Part shown: positions 44,240 to 53,037 of the stretch, in pieces
Layout: every line of letters starts with the position of its first letter
Position numbering within the stretch: position 1 is the stretch's first letter
Origin: Streptomyces sp. ISL-10
GTDB lineage: Bacteria > Actinomycetota > Actinomycetes > Streptomycetales > Streptomycetaceae
NCBI RefSeq assembly: GCF_018614575.1
Contig: NZ_JAGGOJ010000002.1
Span: forward strand, 152,098-216,097
DNA length: 64,000 nt
Reading direction: 5' to 3'
The notes under the pieces: generated by a model
Told to the model about the DNA's origin: nothing
Databases searched by the model: none
Seen by the model: the letters and a program-made list of their open reading frames with translations, nothing else
Position numbers and translations under genes: made by a program

Positions 44240-44993
44240 GGGCGAGAGCCTCGCGGGTACGAAGAGCGGCCCGCAGGCTGAGTCCGTAGCCGTGCGCGTG
44301 CTCGCGGGCCGCCGCCTCAAGCTGGTCGTACGACGCCTGCTGCGTCATCTGCCCCGGGTGCTTGCGGTATCGGTAGACCGGCAGGCGCAGCAGGATTCCC
44401 GGGGCGAGGACCGTGATGCCGACGGCCGCCATATAGTCCTCGCCCTGGACGAGGCCGCCCATTGGGGCTGCTCGTACGAGATCGGTGCGGGCGAGGATCG
44501 TGGTCGGCCCGATCGGGATCGTGTCCTGCGGCCGTGCCCAGTAGTTCATGACGTCGCCGGCCCCGTGTCGGCCTGGCGGCGTCGGGCAGCGCCAGAGGGT
44601 GGTCGAGCCGTCGGGGTGCAGGTCCTCACTCCAGCCGGCGCACCAGCCCACCCCTGTGGATTCGAGGGCGGACAGCCGTGCCGTCATGGCGTCGTCGGTG
44701 AACTCGTCGTCATCGTCTGCCCAGTTCACGTACTTGGTGCGGACCTGGGTGAGGGCGAGGTTGCGGGCGCAGGCGGCGCCGACGGGGCGGGGCAGCGTGA
44801 GGGTACGGATGTGCGGGTCCGCCGCGAGAGGGGCGGGCAGGCGGCTCGGGTCGGCGCCGTCGAGGGCGATCACTGCCTCCCACGGCACGGACTGCCGGGT
44901 GAGGCTGGCGTGCATGGCGGTCAGGTAATCGAGGCGGTCCTCACGCAGGCGGCTGGCGATGACGATTGTGATCGGGGGCGTGGGCAGGGACAT
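44232..44993 (-). CDS. Family 2-type glycosyltransferase
   Basis: 253 aa GT-A fold protein: the N-terminal strand ITIVIASRLREDRL, the helix-strand VGAACARNLALTQ, and the metal/nucleotide-sugar motif WADDDDEF (91-97). A later GEDY resembles the catalytic ED motif. No membrane helix, so cytosolic or peripheral. ATG at 44993 fits the fold but its GGAG is too close; TTG 45047 would add 18 residues and overlap the upstream gene. The substrate is unknown. It is unusual cargo for a conjugation operon and could modify a surface glycan or a small molecule. Confidence 0.8.
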   Translation of the reverse strand: MSLPTPPITIVIASRLREDRLDYLTAMHASLTRQSVPWEAVIALDGADPSRLPAPLAADPHIRTLTLPRPVGAACARNLALTQVRTKYVNWADDDDEFTDDAMTARLSALESTGVGWCAGWSEDLHPDGSTTLWRCPTPPGRHGAGDVMNYWARPQDTIPIGPTTILARTDLVRAAPMGGLVQGEDYMAAVGITVLAPGILLRLPVYRYRKHPGQMTQQASYDQLEAAAREHAHGYGLSLRAALRTREALARG

Positions 44994-45018
44994 CTCCGGG
45001 AAGCGCGGGCGGGAAGGG

Positions 45019-45579
45019 TCAGCGGCGGGCAACGGTGCGGGGACCAACCGAAGGCGAGGTGGGGGCGGGACGGGCCGGTGGCGCGGCGGCCGAGGCGGGG
45101 GCAGACCAGTGCGCCGGGTGGTTGCTGAACCGGGCGCGGGGGTCGGTGCCCCACGCGACGAGAGGACCGGCGGTGGCGTGCAGCACGCTGATCACTTCGA
45201 TCCCGTGGGGGCGAAGGATGTACCCCCACTGCACGTCCAGATCGGCGGCGGTCTTCTCGGTGACCGTCATGCGGACCGGCGGGGAGCCGTCGGGCGTGAC
45301 CAGGTGGTCCAGGGTGCTGCTGGCCCACTGTTCACCGCCGGTCAGCGACGAGAGGATCTCGGGCGGGGCACCGTCCAGGAGATCAGTGCCCAGCTCGTCC
45401 CATCCCACGGCGACGCCATCCACGAGATGCTGCGCCATAGCTTTGACGTCACGGCCGAACCGGTACCGGTGGGCAGTGAGGAGGATGGGCAGTTTCTCGC
45501 TCGGCTGGCCGTCGAGATGGACGTATATGCCGGTGTAGCCGGTCTCGGTGGGGCGAGCGATGAAGGAACCGGTCGACAG
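45019..45579 (-). CDS. Hypothetical protein, probable CTG start
   Basis: 186 aa if translation begins at CTG 45579, which has GGAGG six bases upstream; starting at the first ATG (45438) would cut away 47 well-formed residues (SFIARPTETGYTGIYVHLD and a LLTAHRYRF helix). The remainder has EVISVLHATAGPLVAWGTD and a Pro/Ala tail. Similar streptomycete element proteins begin with Met-Ser-Thr, matching this start. Probable single-domain cytosolic protein; function unknown. Confidence 0.65.
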   Translation of the reverse strand: MSTGSFIARPTETGYTGIYVHLDGQPSEKLPILLTAHRYRFGRDVKAMAQHLVDGVAVGWDELGTDLLDGAPPEILSSLTGGEQWASSTLDHLVTPDGSPPVRMTVTEKTAADLDVQWGYILRPHGIEVISVLHATAGPLVAWGTDPRARFSNHPAHWSAPASAAAPPARPAPTSPSVGPRTVARR

Positions 45580-45711
45580 GAGGGGCCTCCAGGGCGTTTC
45601 AGGATGACTGGGTGGGTGCTGGGCCGGCGGGCGGGACGCGCGGCGGGGTCGGGGCAGTTCTGTCGAGGCCGGTGCCTGGCCCGGCGGCGGGAGGTTCGGC
45701 CACGGGTCCTT

Positions 45712-46227
45712 CTAGACAGAGGCGCTGGGGCCGGCGGCCTTGGCGTCGGTGCGGCGGCAGCTGTAGCCGAGGAGGCTGGACGCCTCAGGCACGCTCGGGA
45801 CGGCGGCGATGTCCGAGCAGGTGAACGTGTAGGTGAAGGCGGGGCTGGGGCTGGTGCCGAGCCAGGCGCGGTCCTCCTTCTCCGGAATGATCCGCAGACC
45901 CGGTGCGGCGACGGCGTCGTGCTGGGTGTGCGTGTGGGAGAAGACGACAAGCGCGCCCGTGGTGGTCTTCAGCGCGGACGCATCGGTGAACTGCGGGTCG
46001 GCGGCAGTGAAGCGGGTGGTGCCGCGCGGGCCGAACTTCCGGGTCGTCTCGTCGTGCACCTTGATCTGCCGCTGGGAGGTCTGGTTCGAAGTGAAGACCT
46101 TCTTCCCGGTCAGCTCGCCTCCAGTGGCGAAGTTGTCGGTCACCGCCGAGCGGAGCTGGCCGACCGGTGCGGCCAGGGACTTCGAGGAGGCGTCGATGGC
46201 GGTGGCGTAACCATCCTTGTCGAGCAC
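45712..46227 (-). CDS. Hypothetical protein, probably missing its N-terminus
   Basis: 171 aa from GTG 46227, without a ribosome site. The sequence (GQLRSAVTDNFATGGEL, ALVVFSHTHTQHDAVA, FTYTFTCSDIAAVP, LLGYSC) looks like a folded extracytoplasmic domain, but no signal peptide or membrane helix remains and a TAG (46264-46266) blocks extension. The upstream gene runs into this frame without its own clear end, so the two may have been joined by a small deletion or split by indels. Confidence 0.5.
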   Translation of the reverse strand: MLDKDGYATAIDASSKSLAAPVGQLRSAVTDNFATGGELTGKKVFTSNQTSQRQIKVHDETTRKFGPRGTTRFTAADPQFTDASALKTTTGALVVFSHTHTQHDAVAAPGLRIIPEKEDRAWLGTSPSPAFTYTFTCSDIAAVPSVPEASSLLGYSCRRTDAKAAGPSASV

Positions 46228-46263
46228 GATCTGCGGGAGCTGCTTGGGATCGTCCGTCCGGGC

Positions 46264-46707
46264 CTACTGCGGGCGGGGTGTAGTGGGCACGCAGGTTCTC
46301 CAGATCGGCCTGGGTGACCTGTGCCGGCGCCAGGCGGACACCGTGGGCGGCGTCACGTAGCAGGCGCACCGCCTGTGGTGTGTGGCGGTGCTCATGGCCG
46401 GCCCAGAGGGCTATGGCCACGAAGTGGCCGGCTATGTGGTCGAGCACGGGCGTGGTGGCTTCGACGAGCCGACGGGTGACGGCGCTGACCTCGGCGGGCG
46501 TCTCCGCCATGGCGAGCGCGGTGAGGTAGGGAGTCAGGTCGGGAAGCGGCAGCGGCTCGTCGGGGAGCAGGTGCGCGGCGCGTCCCGGCGGGCGTAGCGG
46601 TGAAGCGTGTTGGGCGAGGTCTCACGCTGTTCCGGATCTTGGTAGGGCAGGGAGAGGTCCGTTCTGATCGACTGGCGGTGAGTGGCAGCAGGATCGTCTG
46701 CGGTCAC
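46264..46707 (-). pseudogene. Hypothetical protein gene, frame-disrupted
   Basis: GTG 46707 begins with PAATHRQSIRTDLSLPYQD and NTLHRYARRDA, then one base is lost or gained near 46590 and the helical continuation (LPDEPLPLPDLTPYL, then AETPAEVSAVTRRLVEATT, VTQADLENLRAHY) lies in another frame. It would return to the first frame and stop at TAG 46264 after a second one-base change near 46275, in a run of C on the coding strand. About 145 aa if restored. The protein would be all-helical and cytosolic; no known function. Confidence 0.55.
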
Positions 46708-46834
46708 GGTCCGAAGAGGGCGGCCTGATCGGCGTGGACATCGGTCCAGCCGAAGACCACGCGCTCCATCGATTGGTGGCGGTCGGCGGCAGGACGCGGG
46801 GTCACTGCCAGTTGGGGTGAACTCGCGGGACTTC

Positions 46835-48349
46835 TCAGTGCATGCGGGCGTCGGTGTCGAACAGCGACAGCTCGCGCGAATGCAAAAGATGTTGAACGAT
46901 GAACGATCGCCCGGCGACCTTCCACAGGCCACGCCCTCGGTTGAGGTGGGCGACCGCGTCCATCTCGACGGAGGTCAGGCCGAGCAGGGAGGCCGCGGCG
47001 TGGAGCTGGTCGGTCTCCTGGCGGTAGATGATGCGGGTGCTGCAGTCGGCGAGGAGGCCCTCGGCGAGAGCACGGCCCTGGGATCCGGCGTTGCCGGCGG
47101 TGAGCAGGTCGGACAGCCGGTGGATCACCATGAGGTTGGCGATGCCGAGTCCGCGGGAGAGCTTCCACTGGGCCTGCATTCGCTGCAACAAGCCGACATG
47201 GCGCATCAGGCGCCACGCCTCGTCGTACACGATCCAGCGCCGGCCACCGTTCGGATCGGAGAGTGCGGACTCCATCCAGGCGGAGGCGCACGTCATCGCC
47301 AGGACCAGCGCCGTGTCGTCGCCCGAGCCGCCGAGCCGGGACAGGTCGATCGTGAGCATCGGTGCGGTCGGGTCGAAGGCGATGGTGGAGGGGGCGTCGA
47401 ACATGCCGGCCAAGTCACCGTGGACGAGGCGGCGCATCGCGTGGGCCAGGTCACGGGCCGCGTCGCCGAGCTGTCCCGACACCATCCCGGCGGCCTCATC
47501 CAGCGCGCCGGAGTTGTTGAGGGTGGCGGCGACGTCACCGAGGAGCGGGGTGCTGCCGGTGTCGGCGGCGCGGGTGACGACGGCGTCGAGGGCGATATCC
47601 AGGGCCGTGTGCTCCATGGGCATCAGGTCCCGGCCCAGGACGGTACGGGCCAGGGAGCCGAGCAGGAGCAGGCGCCGCTTACGGATCTCGCCGACCCAGT
47701 CGGCCTCGGAGACGCTCACCGGGCGCGGGGCCGCGTCCAGCGGGTTCAGTCTGCCGGGCAGTCCGGGCCCGAGGGCCACGGACCGGCCGCCGAGGGCTTC
47801 GGCCACCGGTGTCCACTCGCCCTTGGGATCACACGGAACGTAGACGCGGTACCCGAAGGCCACAGAGCGCAGCGCGAAGGACTTGGCCAGCGCGCTCTTG
47901 CCCTGGCCGATGACTCCGGCGAGGAGGAGATTCGGGTTGGTGAAGCCCTCGACCTTGCCGTACAGCGCGAAGGGGTCGAAGACGAATGATGCCTCGGCGT
48001 GTACATCGCGGCCGATGTAAATGCCTTCCGCGCCGAGGCCGCCCTCCGCCAGGAATGGGTACGCGCCAGCGGCCACGGCGGTGGTCATGCGGTGTGCGGG
48101 CAGCTTCAGCCGGTTCTTCCGGGCGGAGGCGGGGCCGGGGCGTCCGCTCGGGGGGTAGAGCGCAGCGGGCGTCTCGTGCTCGGTGGAGGTGTTCTCGGCC
48201 TGGTGGGCGCTGGCTTCGGCGCGGGCCTTGGCGGTGGCTTCGGCGAGCTGGCGACGGGCCTGTTTGCGGCTGGCCCGGTCGGTTCCGTGGGGAGTGAACA
48301 GCGGAGACGCGGACGCGCGGCGGGCGCGGCGGGCGGGCCGGTGGCTCAT
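46835..48349 (-). CDS. VirB4/TraC-like conjugation ATPase
   Basis: 504 aa. Walker A GVIGQGKSA (145-153), Walker B RRWIVYDEAW near 366-375, and the VirB4-type ends DLLTAGNAG and LADCSTRIIYRQETDQL. The N-terminal 80 residues are charged and linker-like. VirB4 proteins power assembly of the secretion channel at the inner membrane. ATG overlaps the end of an 11-codon frame that links it to the upstream gene. The length is short for VirB4 but normal for actinobacterial members, which lack the N-terminal part. Confidence 0.85.
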   Translation of the reverse strand: MSHRPARRARRASASPLFTPHGTDRASRKQARRQLAEATAKARAEASAHQAENTSTEHETPAALYPPSGRPGPASARKNRLKLPAHRMTTAVAAGAYPFLAEGGLGAEGIYIGRDVHAEASFVFDPFALYGKVEGFTNPNLLLAGVIGQGKSALAKSFALRSVAFGYRVYVPCDPKGEWTPVAEALGGRSVALGPGLPGRLNPLDAAPRPVSVSEADWVGEIRKRRLLLLGSLARTVLGRDLMPMEHTALDIALDAVVTRAADTGSTPLLGDVAATLNNSGALDEAAGMVSGQLGDAARDLAHAMRRLVHGDLAGMFDAPSTIAFDPTAPMLTIDLSRLGGSGDDTALVLAMTCASAWMESALSDPNGGRRWIVYDEAWRLMRHVGLLQRMQAQWKLSRGLGIANLMVIHRLSDLLTAGNAGSQGRALAEGLLADCSTRIIYRQETDQLHAAASLLGLTSVEMDAVAHLNRGRGLWKVAGRSFIVQHLLHSRELSLFDTDARMH

Positions 48350-48381
48350 CGGGGGCCCTCGATTCTGCGGGTGGTGCTCAT
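48346..48381 (-). CDS. 11-codon open frame linking two genes
   Basis: ATG at 48381 overlaps the stop of the upstream gene (ATGA) and its own TGA overlaps the VirB4-like ATG in the same way. It encodes 11 residues, mostly polar and basic. It could let ribosomes pass from one gene to the next, or be a chance fit in dense DNA. Included because both overlaps are exact. Confidence 0.3.
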   Translation of the reverse strand: MSTTRRIEGPR

Positions 48382-48836
48382 CGCACGCAGGCCGTGGTGT
48401 GCGCGCGGAGGTCGGTGGGGGTGGTCTTGCGCCGGACCACGTGGCCGGCGGCGAGGTGGCGCTGGCAGATGGTCAGCACGGGCGGTCCCTCGGGCAGCCG
48501 CTCCGGACGGCACGCGCTTGCTTCGCTGCCCGCCGTCGTGTTGCTGGGCAGCAGGTGGAAGGCGGCGTGGACTTCGCTGGCGGCCTGCCACAGGTGGGTG
48601 TGCGCGGTGGCCAGGCGGCGGCCGGCGGCGGGGTGCGGTGGCCGGGTGGTCTCGGCGAGCCGGTCGAGGAGCTGGTGCAGGGTGGTGAGGTGGGCGTGGA
48701 GCACGTCAAGGTGCAGTCGGTCTGCCGGCCGGGGAGGGCCTGTGTCCGACGGTGCCAGTGCACGGGTGTGGTGGCGGACTCCGGCGCTCGCGGCGCGAAG
48801 GTAGGGGTGCGCGTCCTGTGGAGTGTGAGAGGTCAA
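48378..48836 (-). CDS. Hypothetical His/Leu-rich protein
   Basis: 152 aa. The centre is a helical bundle (LHLDVLHAHLTTLHQLLDRL, then RLATAHTHLWQAASEVHAAF) and the end has TICQRHLAAGHVV. TTG start at 48836 with GGAAGG about ten bases upstream. No membrane helix. It lies between the SCO6880-type and VirB4-like genes, so it is probably an accessory of the transfer machine. Confidence 0.6.
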   Translation of the reverse strand: MTSHTPQDAHPYLRAASAGVRHHTRALAPSDTGPPRPADRLHLDVLHAHLTTLHQLLDRLAETTRPPHPAAGRRLATAHTHLWQAASEVHAAFHLLPSNTTAGSEASACRPERLPEGPPVLTICQRHLAAGHVVRRKTTPTDLRAHTTACVR

Positions 48837-48920
48837 TGGTGGTGGTCCTTCCTGCCGGGAGGCAGGGGGCGGCGGGCAGCGGTTGCTCTGCCACGCCTTG
48901 ATCGAAAAGGGATGGGTCCG

Positions 48921-50393
48921 TCACAGGGCGGTCCGCGCGAGCGGCAGCGCGGTGAGGGTGAAGGCGTCGGGCTGCTGGTAGTTGAGCCGTCGCAGATCGA
49001 CGCCGGAGGTGACGGCGCTGGTCTCGATCTGCGCGCAGGCCGCGTCCAGGAGGGCATCGGTCTCGGCCGTGACGGTGACCAGGCCGGTCAGGGCCACGTC
49101 CGCGTGCCCGGCGATGAGCTGGCGCTCTCGCATTTTGACGTCGGCGTACTCGACGGAGTCTTCCTCGCTGTCGACCTGTCCCCGGCGGGCGCGCTCGTTC
49201 GCGTCGGCGATGATCGCGGCCTTCTTCCGCTGGACGTCCCGCAGCGCAGACTCGAGCCCCTGCGGCGCGTATATAAGGGACAGGCTGCGCCGCACTCCGG
49301 CCGTGAACATGATCCCGTGCAGGAAGCCGGCTCCCATTTCGGTGCGCGGCCAGTTCTCCACCCAGTACGTGGCGTGGCGGGCGGAGTCGGTGGCGAGGCG
49401 GTCGTACTCCTCGAACTGGACGACAGGTCCGGCGGCTGCGGGGTCCGCCTCGGCGCGGCCGGTGTCGGACCACTGCTGGAGCGCGGCGAGGGCCTTCGGG
49501 TCGTAGGCGGTGCGGATGACGGCGGCGATCTCCCGGGCGCTCAGCCAGCCCGTGACCATGAGCCCGGCGTTCCGGGCGGCCTGGGCGATGGACGCGGTCG
49601 TCTGCTCCATGACGGTGAACGCGCCCGGCAGTCCGCCGCCGGCCTGGCTGATCAGGCGCTTGGCGGCCTTCAGGTCGAGGGAGATGGCGAGGTAGGTCTC
49701 GTGCGGGGCGGCGGCGGGACCGGCCGAGGCGACCAGTTCCGAGTAGATCTGTCCGGCGACTGGGGCCTGGGGCTGCCCGTTCTGGGTCCAGTGGCGGGTG
49801 AGGGTGTCGCCGCTGTCGGGGACGGTGCGCTCCAGGACCTGCACGGTGGCGATGTGTCCGGTCCGTGCGATGCCCGCGAGCGCACGTCCCCAACTGGCCA
49901 CGTTGTGGTTCTGGGTGGCGGGGTCGAGGAGGGCGAAGGCGCGAGAGGTGACGCGGGCGATGGCGGTCAGGGTCTGCCGGTGCGGGTCGTGGACCGCTGC
50001 AGCGCCGTTGGCGGAGTCGCCGGGGGTGACCACCTTGAGGGAGGCGGTGGTGCCGGGCAGGTGAAGGACGCCTTCCTGCCGGGGCCGGGTGACGGGCCGG
50101 GCGAGCCAGAGCGTCTGGCCGGTGCGTCGGCGCTGCGCGTAGCGGGTGACGATCGGCGCCCAGTCGATCAGGGAGCGGCCGTGCCGGCGTATCGCGACGA
50201 GAGCGCCCGATGCGGCCCAGAGCGGGGTCAGGGCGACGGCGCCGAGCAGCCCGGTGGAGAGCACCGTCATCAGCAGCAGGGCCAGTGTGCACGACACGAG
50301 GACGAGTTGGGGAAGGGAGAGGCCGAGGAGGATGCCGCGACGGGACCGGTGCGGGAATTTCACCGTGACCGGGGCGACGGAAAGGTCAGTCAT
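48921..50393 (-). CDS. SCO6880-family conjugation-associated membrane protein
   Basis: 490 aa. Two adjacent membrane helices near the N-terminus (about 21-43 and 47-68) in the PrgI-like arrangement, then a large cytosolic domain with WGRALAGIARTGHIATVQVLE, AISLDLKAAKRLI, TGWLSAREIAAVIRTAYDP and VENWPRTEMGAGFLHG, all characteristic of the SCO6880 group found beside VirB4 in actinobacterial type IV systems. ATG at 50393; the longer open frame before it is noncoding. Likely an inner-membrane part of the channel. Confidence 0.85.
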   Translation of the reverse strand: MTDLSVAPVTVKFPHRSRRGILLGLSLPQLVLVSCTLALLLMTVLSTGLLGAVALTPLWAASGALVAIRRHGRSLIDWAPIVTRYAQRRRTGQTLWLARPVTRPRQEGVLHLPGTTASLKVVTPGDSANGAAAVHDPHRQTLTAIARVTSRAFALLDPATQNHNVASWGRALAGIARTGHIATVQVLERTVPDSGDTLTRHWTQNGQPQAPVAGQIYSELVASAGPAAAPHETYLAISLDLKAAKRLISQAGGGLPGAFTVMEQTTASIAQAARNAGLMVTGWLSAREIAAVIRTAYDPKALAALQQWSDTGRAEADPAAAGPVVQFEEYDRLATDSARHATYWVENWPRTEMGAGFLHGIMFTAGVRRSLSLIYAPQGLESALRDVQRKKAAIIADANERARRGQVDSEEDSVEYADVKMRERQLIAGHADVALTGLVTVTAETDALLDAACAQIETSAVTSGVDLRRLNYQQPDAFTLTALPLARTAL

Positions 50394-50473
50394 GGGGCGG
50401 GTCCTGGAGGCGCGGGTGGGGGCCCGGGGGCGGGAGCGCGTGGTGCGTCCCGCCCCGGGAAGCGGGCAGAGGA

Positions 50474-51850
50474 TCAGGGGCCGGTCGGGGGCGGGGGCGG
50501 CCCAGCCGGTCCGCTGGTCGTGGCGTTCTGTTGGCTGGAGGACGGCGGTGCGCCCTGGGGCGGCGGGGTCGTGGTCGGGGGAGCGGACTGCCATCCGCCG
50601 CCCTGGCTGGACGCCGCGCTCGGTCCGGACCCACCCGGGCCTGGGCTGCCTCCCACCTGGCTGCTGGTGTCGTCGGAGACGCTCGTCGGCGGGGGCTGGA
50701 CGGCCTTCTCCAGGCCGGACTTGATGGCATCACCACCGGGCGAGACGCCCGTGCCACCGCCTTGCGCGTCTTCCTTGCCACCGCCTCCACCGGTCGAGTG
50801 GGAGGCGATGTCGCCCGGGAAGCCGCCTCCGCCTGCGGCGTCGGGGCCTTGCGGAGCGGCGCCTGCTCCGGCTGCCGCACCGCCGGTTCCGGCGGTGGCG
50901 GCTGCCGCCGCGGCCTTGCGGGTCGCGTTCTCGGCGTGTGCCTTGGCGACTTGGGCTCCGGCGCCGCCGGCGCGGTGGATGGACTCGCCGTCGGTTCCGT
51001 CGGCTGCCCAGTGCACGAATTTGAACACCGCGTACGGGCACAGCAGTACCAGGACCATGATCACGATGCCGGACATGACGTCGGCAAGGGCGCCGATGCC
51101 GTCCTTGGCCTCGGTCTTGCCCATGGCGGCGATGCCGAGCACGAAGATCACGGTCATCAACAGCTTGGAAACGACGAGGGTGGCGGTGGCTTCGATCCAG
51201 CCCTTGCGCCAGCGGCGTGCGACCTCCCAGCCGCCGCCGGCACTGGCGAAGATCGCCAGGGTGACCATGACGAGGATGCCGACCTTGCGGACCATCATCA
51301 CGCACCAGTAGAGGAAGGCGCCGATGGCGGCGCCGAGGCCGGCCACGACCGGGACGAGCCAGCCGAGCCCGGCCAGGGCGCCGATCTGGCTCACCTTCAC
51401 GATGCGGCGCACGGCCGACTCGATGTCCAGGCTCGCGGCCTTGAACAGGCCGTCGGAGATCGCGTCGACCACCTCGACGGCGACCGTGGTGAAGGCGATG
51501 GCGCAGAAGGCGAACAGGACGCCCGACATGGTGCCGGTGAATGCCTGTGTGAGGGCTTGTCCGTCGCGTCTGACGGCGGCCCGGACGAGCTGTGCGCAGA
51601 AGGTTGCGACCAGCAGGACTAGGCCCAGCGGCAGCAGCATCTCGTAGTTGTCGCGGAACCAGCCGGCGTTCAGGTCGACCTTCGTGGTGGTGTTGACGGC
51701 CTTGGCCGCCAGGTCGGCAGCGGCGGCAGCGAGTTCGCCTGCCGACTTCGCCATCCAGTCGCCGATGGCCTTGCCGGGATCCGAGGCGAAGTCGACCGCG
51801 TCGCCGACGGCGCACAGCTTGTCCGCCAGGGGGAAATCACAGAAACCCAC
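50474..51850 (-). CDS. TrbL/VirB6-like polytopic membrane protein
   Basis: 458 aa. At least six hydrophobic helices between residues 68 and 285 (for example MLLPLGLVLLVATFCAQLV and ALAGLGWLVPVVAGLGAAI), as in VirB6/TrbL channel proteins. The last 140 residues are Gly/Pro/Ser-rich and lie in the cytosol or periplasm. GTG start at 51850 with GGGAGGGG nine bases upstream. Encoded 37 bases after the single-pass protein gene. Probable central channel component. Confidence 0.82.
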   Translation of the reverse strand: MGFCDFPLADKLCAVGDAVDFASDPGKAIGDWMAKSAGELAAAAADLAAKAVNTTTKVDLNAGWFRDNYEMLLPLGLVLLVATFCAQLVRAAVRRDGQALTQAFTGTMSGVLFAFCAIAFTTVAVEVVDAISDGLFKAASLDIESAVRRIVKVSQIGALAGLGWLVPVVAGLGAAIGAFLYWCVMMVRKVGILVMVTLAIFASAGGGWEVARRWRKGWIEATATLVVSKLLMTVIFVLGIAAMGKTEAKDGIGALADVMSGIVIMVLVLLCPYAVFKFVHWAADGTDGESIHRAGGAGAQVAKAHAENATRKAAAAAATAGTGGAAAGAGAAPQGPDAAGGGGFPGDIASHSTGGGGGKEDAQGGGTGVSPGGDAIKSGLEKAVQPPPTSVSDDTSSQVGGSPGPGGSGPSAASSQGGGWQSAPPTTTPPPQGAPPSSSQQNATTSGPAGPPPPPTGP

Positions 51851-51886
51851 GGAGAGTTGCCCCTCCCTTCTTGTGTCAGGCGCGGG

Positions 51887-52579
51887 TCACTGCGTGACGC
51901 TCGGAGCGATGGCGGCCAGGGCGCAGTCGTGGTTGGGCCGGCACTGCACGGCCAGGGTCACGGCGCGTTCCTCGGCTCCACCGCCGCCCTTCTTCCAGGC
52001 GATCTGCTGCTTGCCGTTGACGGTGACGACGTAGATGTACGCCTTGGTGATCGCGGACGGGGCGTCGGCCAGGGCCTGCTTGAACGCGGAGGGGTAGTGG
52101 CCCTCGGTGACACTGGCGGTGGCGTGCTGGTCCTGGTCGGCCATGCGCGACCACAGCACCGGATCCGGGACTTGGCCGGAGACCGATGCCCAGTCGGCGT
52201 ACGTGGGCTCGTTGGTCATCCACGCGCGCATGCCGGCGAGCTGCTGGTCGCGGCTGGTGTTGCGGGTGTCGTAGGACCACAGCATCTGGGCCACGGCCTT
52301 GGCGTAGGCGACGGGCTCCGCGATCTGCGGGGGCTTGGGCACCGATCCGGATCCGGCGGCGGGCTTCGGGGCGGCCTCGGAGGAGGACGGGCTGCTCGCC
52401 GGCGCCGCGACGGCGTGATCCGGACCCGGGCGGCCGTTGCCGTTCCCGCTGAGCCAGGCGACGGCGGCGGCGGTCGCGAGCAGGACGGTGACGACCAGAG
52501 CGACGATCGCGATCCGCTTGTTGGCCGACCAGCCGATGCCGTACGAGGACAGGGAGAGGGAGGGGAATCGTTTCTGCAT
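51887..52579 (-). CDS. Single-pass membrane protein, VirB8/TcpC-like
   Basis: 230 aa. Short cytosolic N-terminus, one membrane helix (about 22-45, IAIVALVVTVLLATAAAVAW), a Ser/Pro-rich stalk to about 85, then a compact alpha/beta domain outside (AVAQMLWSYDT, ITKAYIYVVTVNG, AVTLAVQCRPNHD). The layout fits actinobacterial VirB8/TcpC-like proteins, but with one domain only. ATG shares its A with the upstream stop (TGATG). Identification is from architecture and position rather than sequence. Confidence 0.62.
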   Translation of the reverse strand: MQKRFPSLSLSSYGIGWSANKRIAIVALVVTVLLATAAAVAWLSGNGNGRPGPDHAVAAPASSPSSSEAAPKPAAGSGSVPKPPQIAEPVAYAKAVAQMLWSYDTRNTSRDQQLAGMRAWMTNEPTYADWASVSGQVPDPVLWSRMADQDQHATASVTEGHYPSAFKQALADAPSAITKAYIYVVTVNGKQQIAWKKGGGGAEERAVTLAVQCRPNHDCALAAIAPSVTQ

Positions 52580-52893
52580 CAGTGGACCTGGGACCCGAGA
52601 GCCGAGAAGAACGCGACGATTCCGTTCGCGGCGCCTAGGCCGAGAGCGGCGCCCGCGGCGACGACGGCGCCCTTCTTGCCGTTGGCCTCGGCCTGGTGGC
52701 CACCGGTGTGGTGGCCCCAGGCCCACACGCCGAGGGAGACGGCGAGAGCGCCGACGACGGCGGTGATCCCGAACATGTTGATCGAGTTGACGACGTTCTT
52801 CAGCACGGCGAGGCCGGGCAGGCCGCCGCCCGCGGGGGTGATGCCGGGGTCGAAGGCGAGCTGGATGACGCGGTCTGCGAGAGGGAGGGACAT
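52579..52893 (-). CDS. DUF6112-type small membrane protein (pilin-size)
   Basis: 104 aa with two hydrophobic helices (about 36-60 and 74-98) separated by a Gly/His-rich loop, resembling the DUF6112 proteins of streptomycete conjugation loci and VirB2-like pilins in size. No clear leader peptidase site was seen. ATG at 52893. Followed by a one-base overlap with the VirB8-like gene. Could form the pilus-like part of the channel; this is inference from context. Confidence 0.68.
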   Translation of the reverse strand: MSLPLADRVIQLAFDPGITPAGGGLPGLAVLKNVVNSINMFGITAVVGALAVSLGVWAWGHHTGGHQAEANGKKGAVVAAGAALGLGAANGIVAFFSALGSQVH

Positions 52894-53037
52894 GGGTGTG
52901 GTGAGGCTCCTTGCGAACGCAGGCCAGGCGAGGGGCCGGCGGGAAAGGGGGAAGCGGAGGGGGAGGCGCGCTCGGCGCGCGGGAAGTGGCCGCGGCGGCG
53001 GCCCGCCCGCAGGAGCGGGGTGCGGGCGGGAGCGGCG

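Noticed and set aside
48183..51311. Plus-strand frame of 1042 codons opposite the conjugation genes
   Set aside because: Gly/Val/Arg-rich shadow sequence running across several genes with clear motifs on the minus strand.
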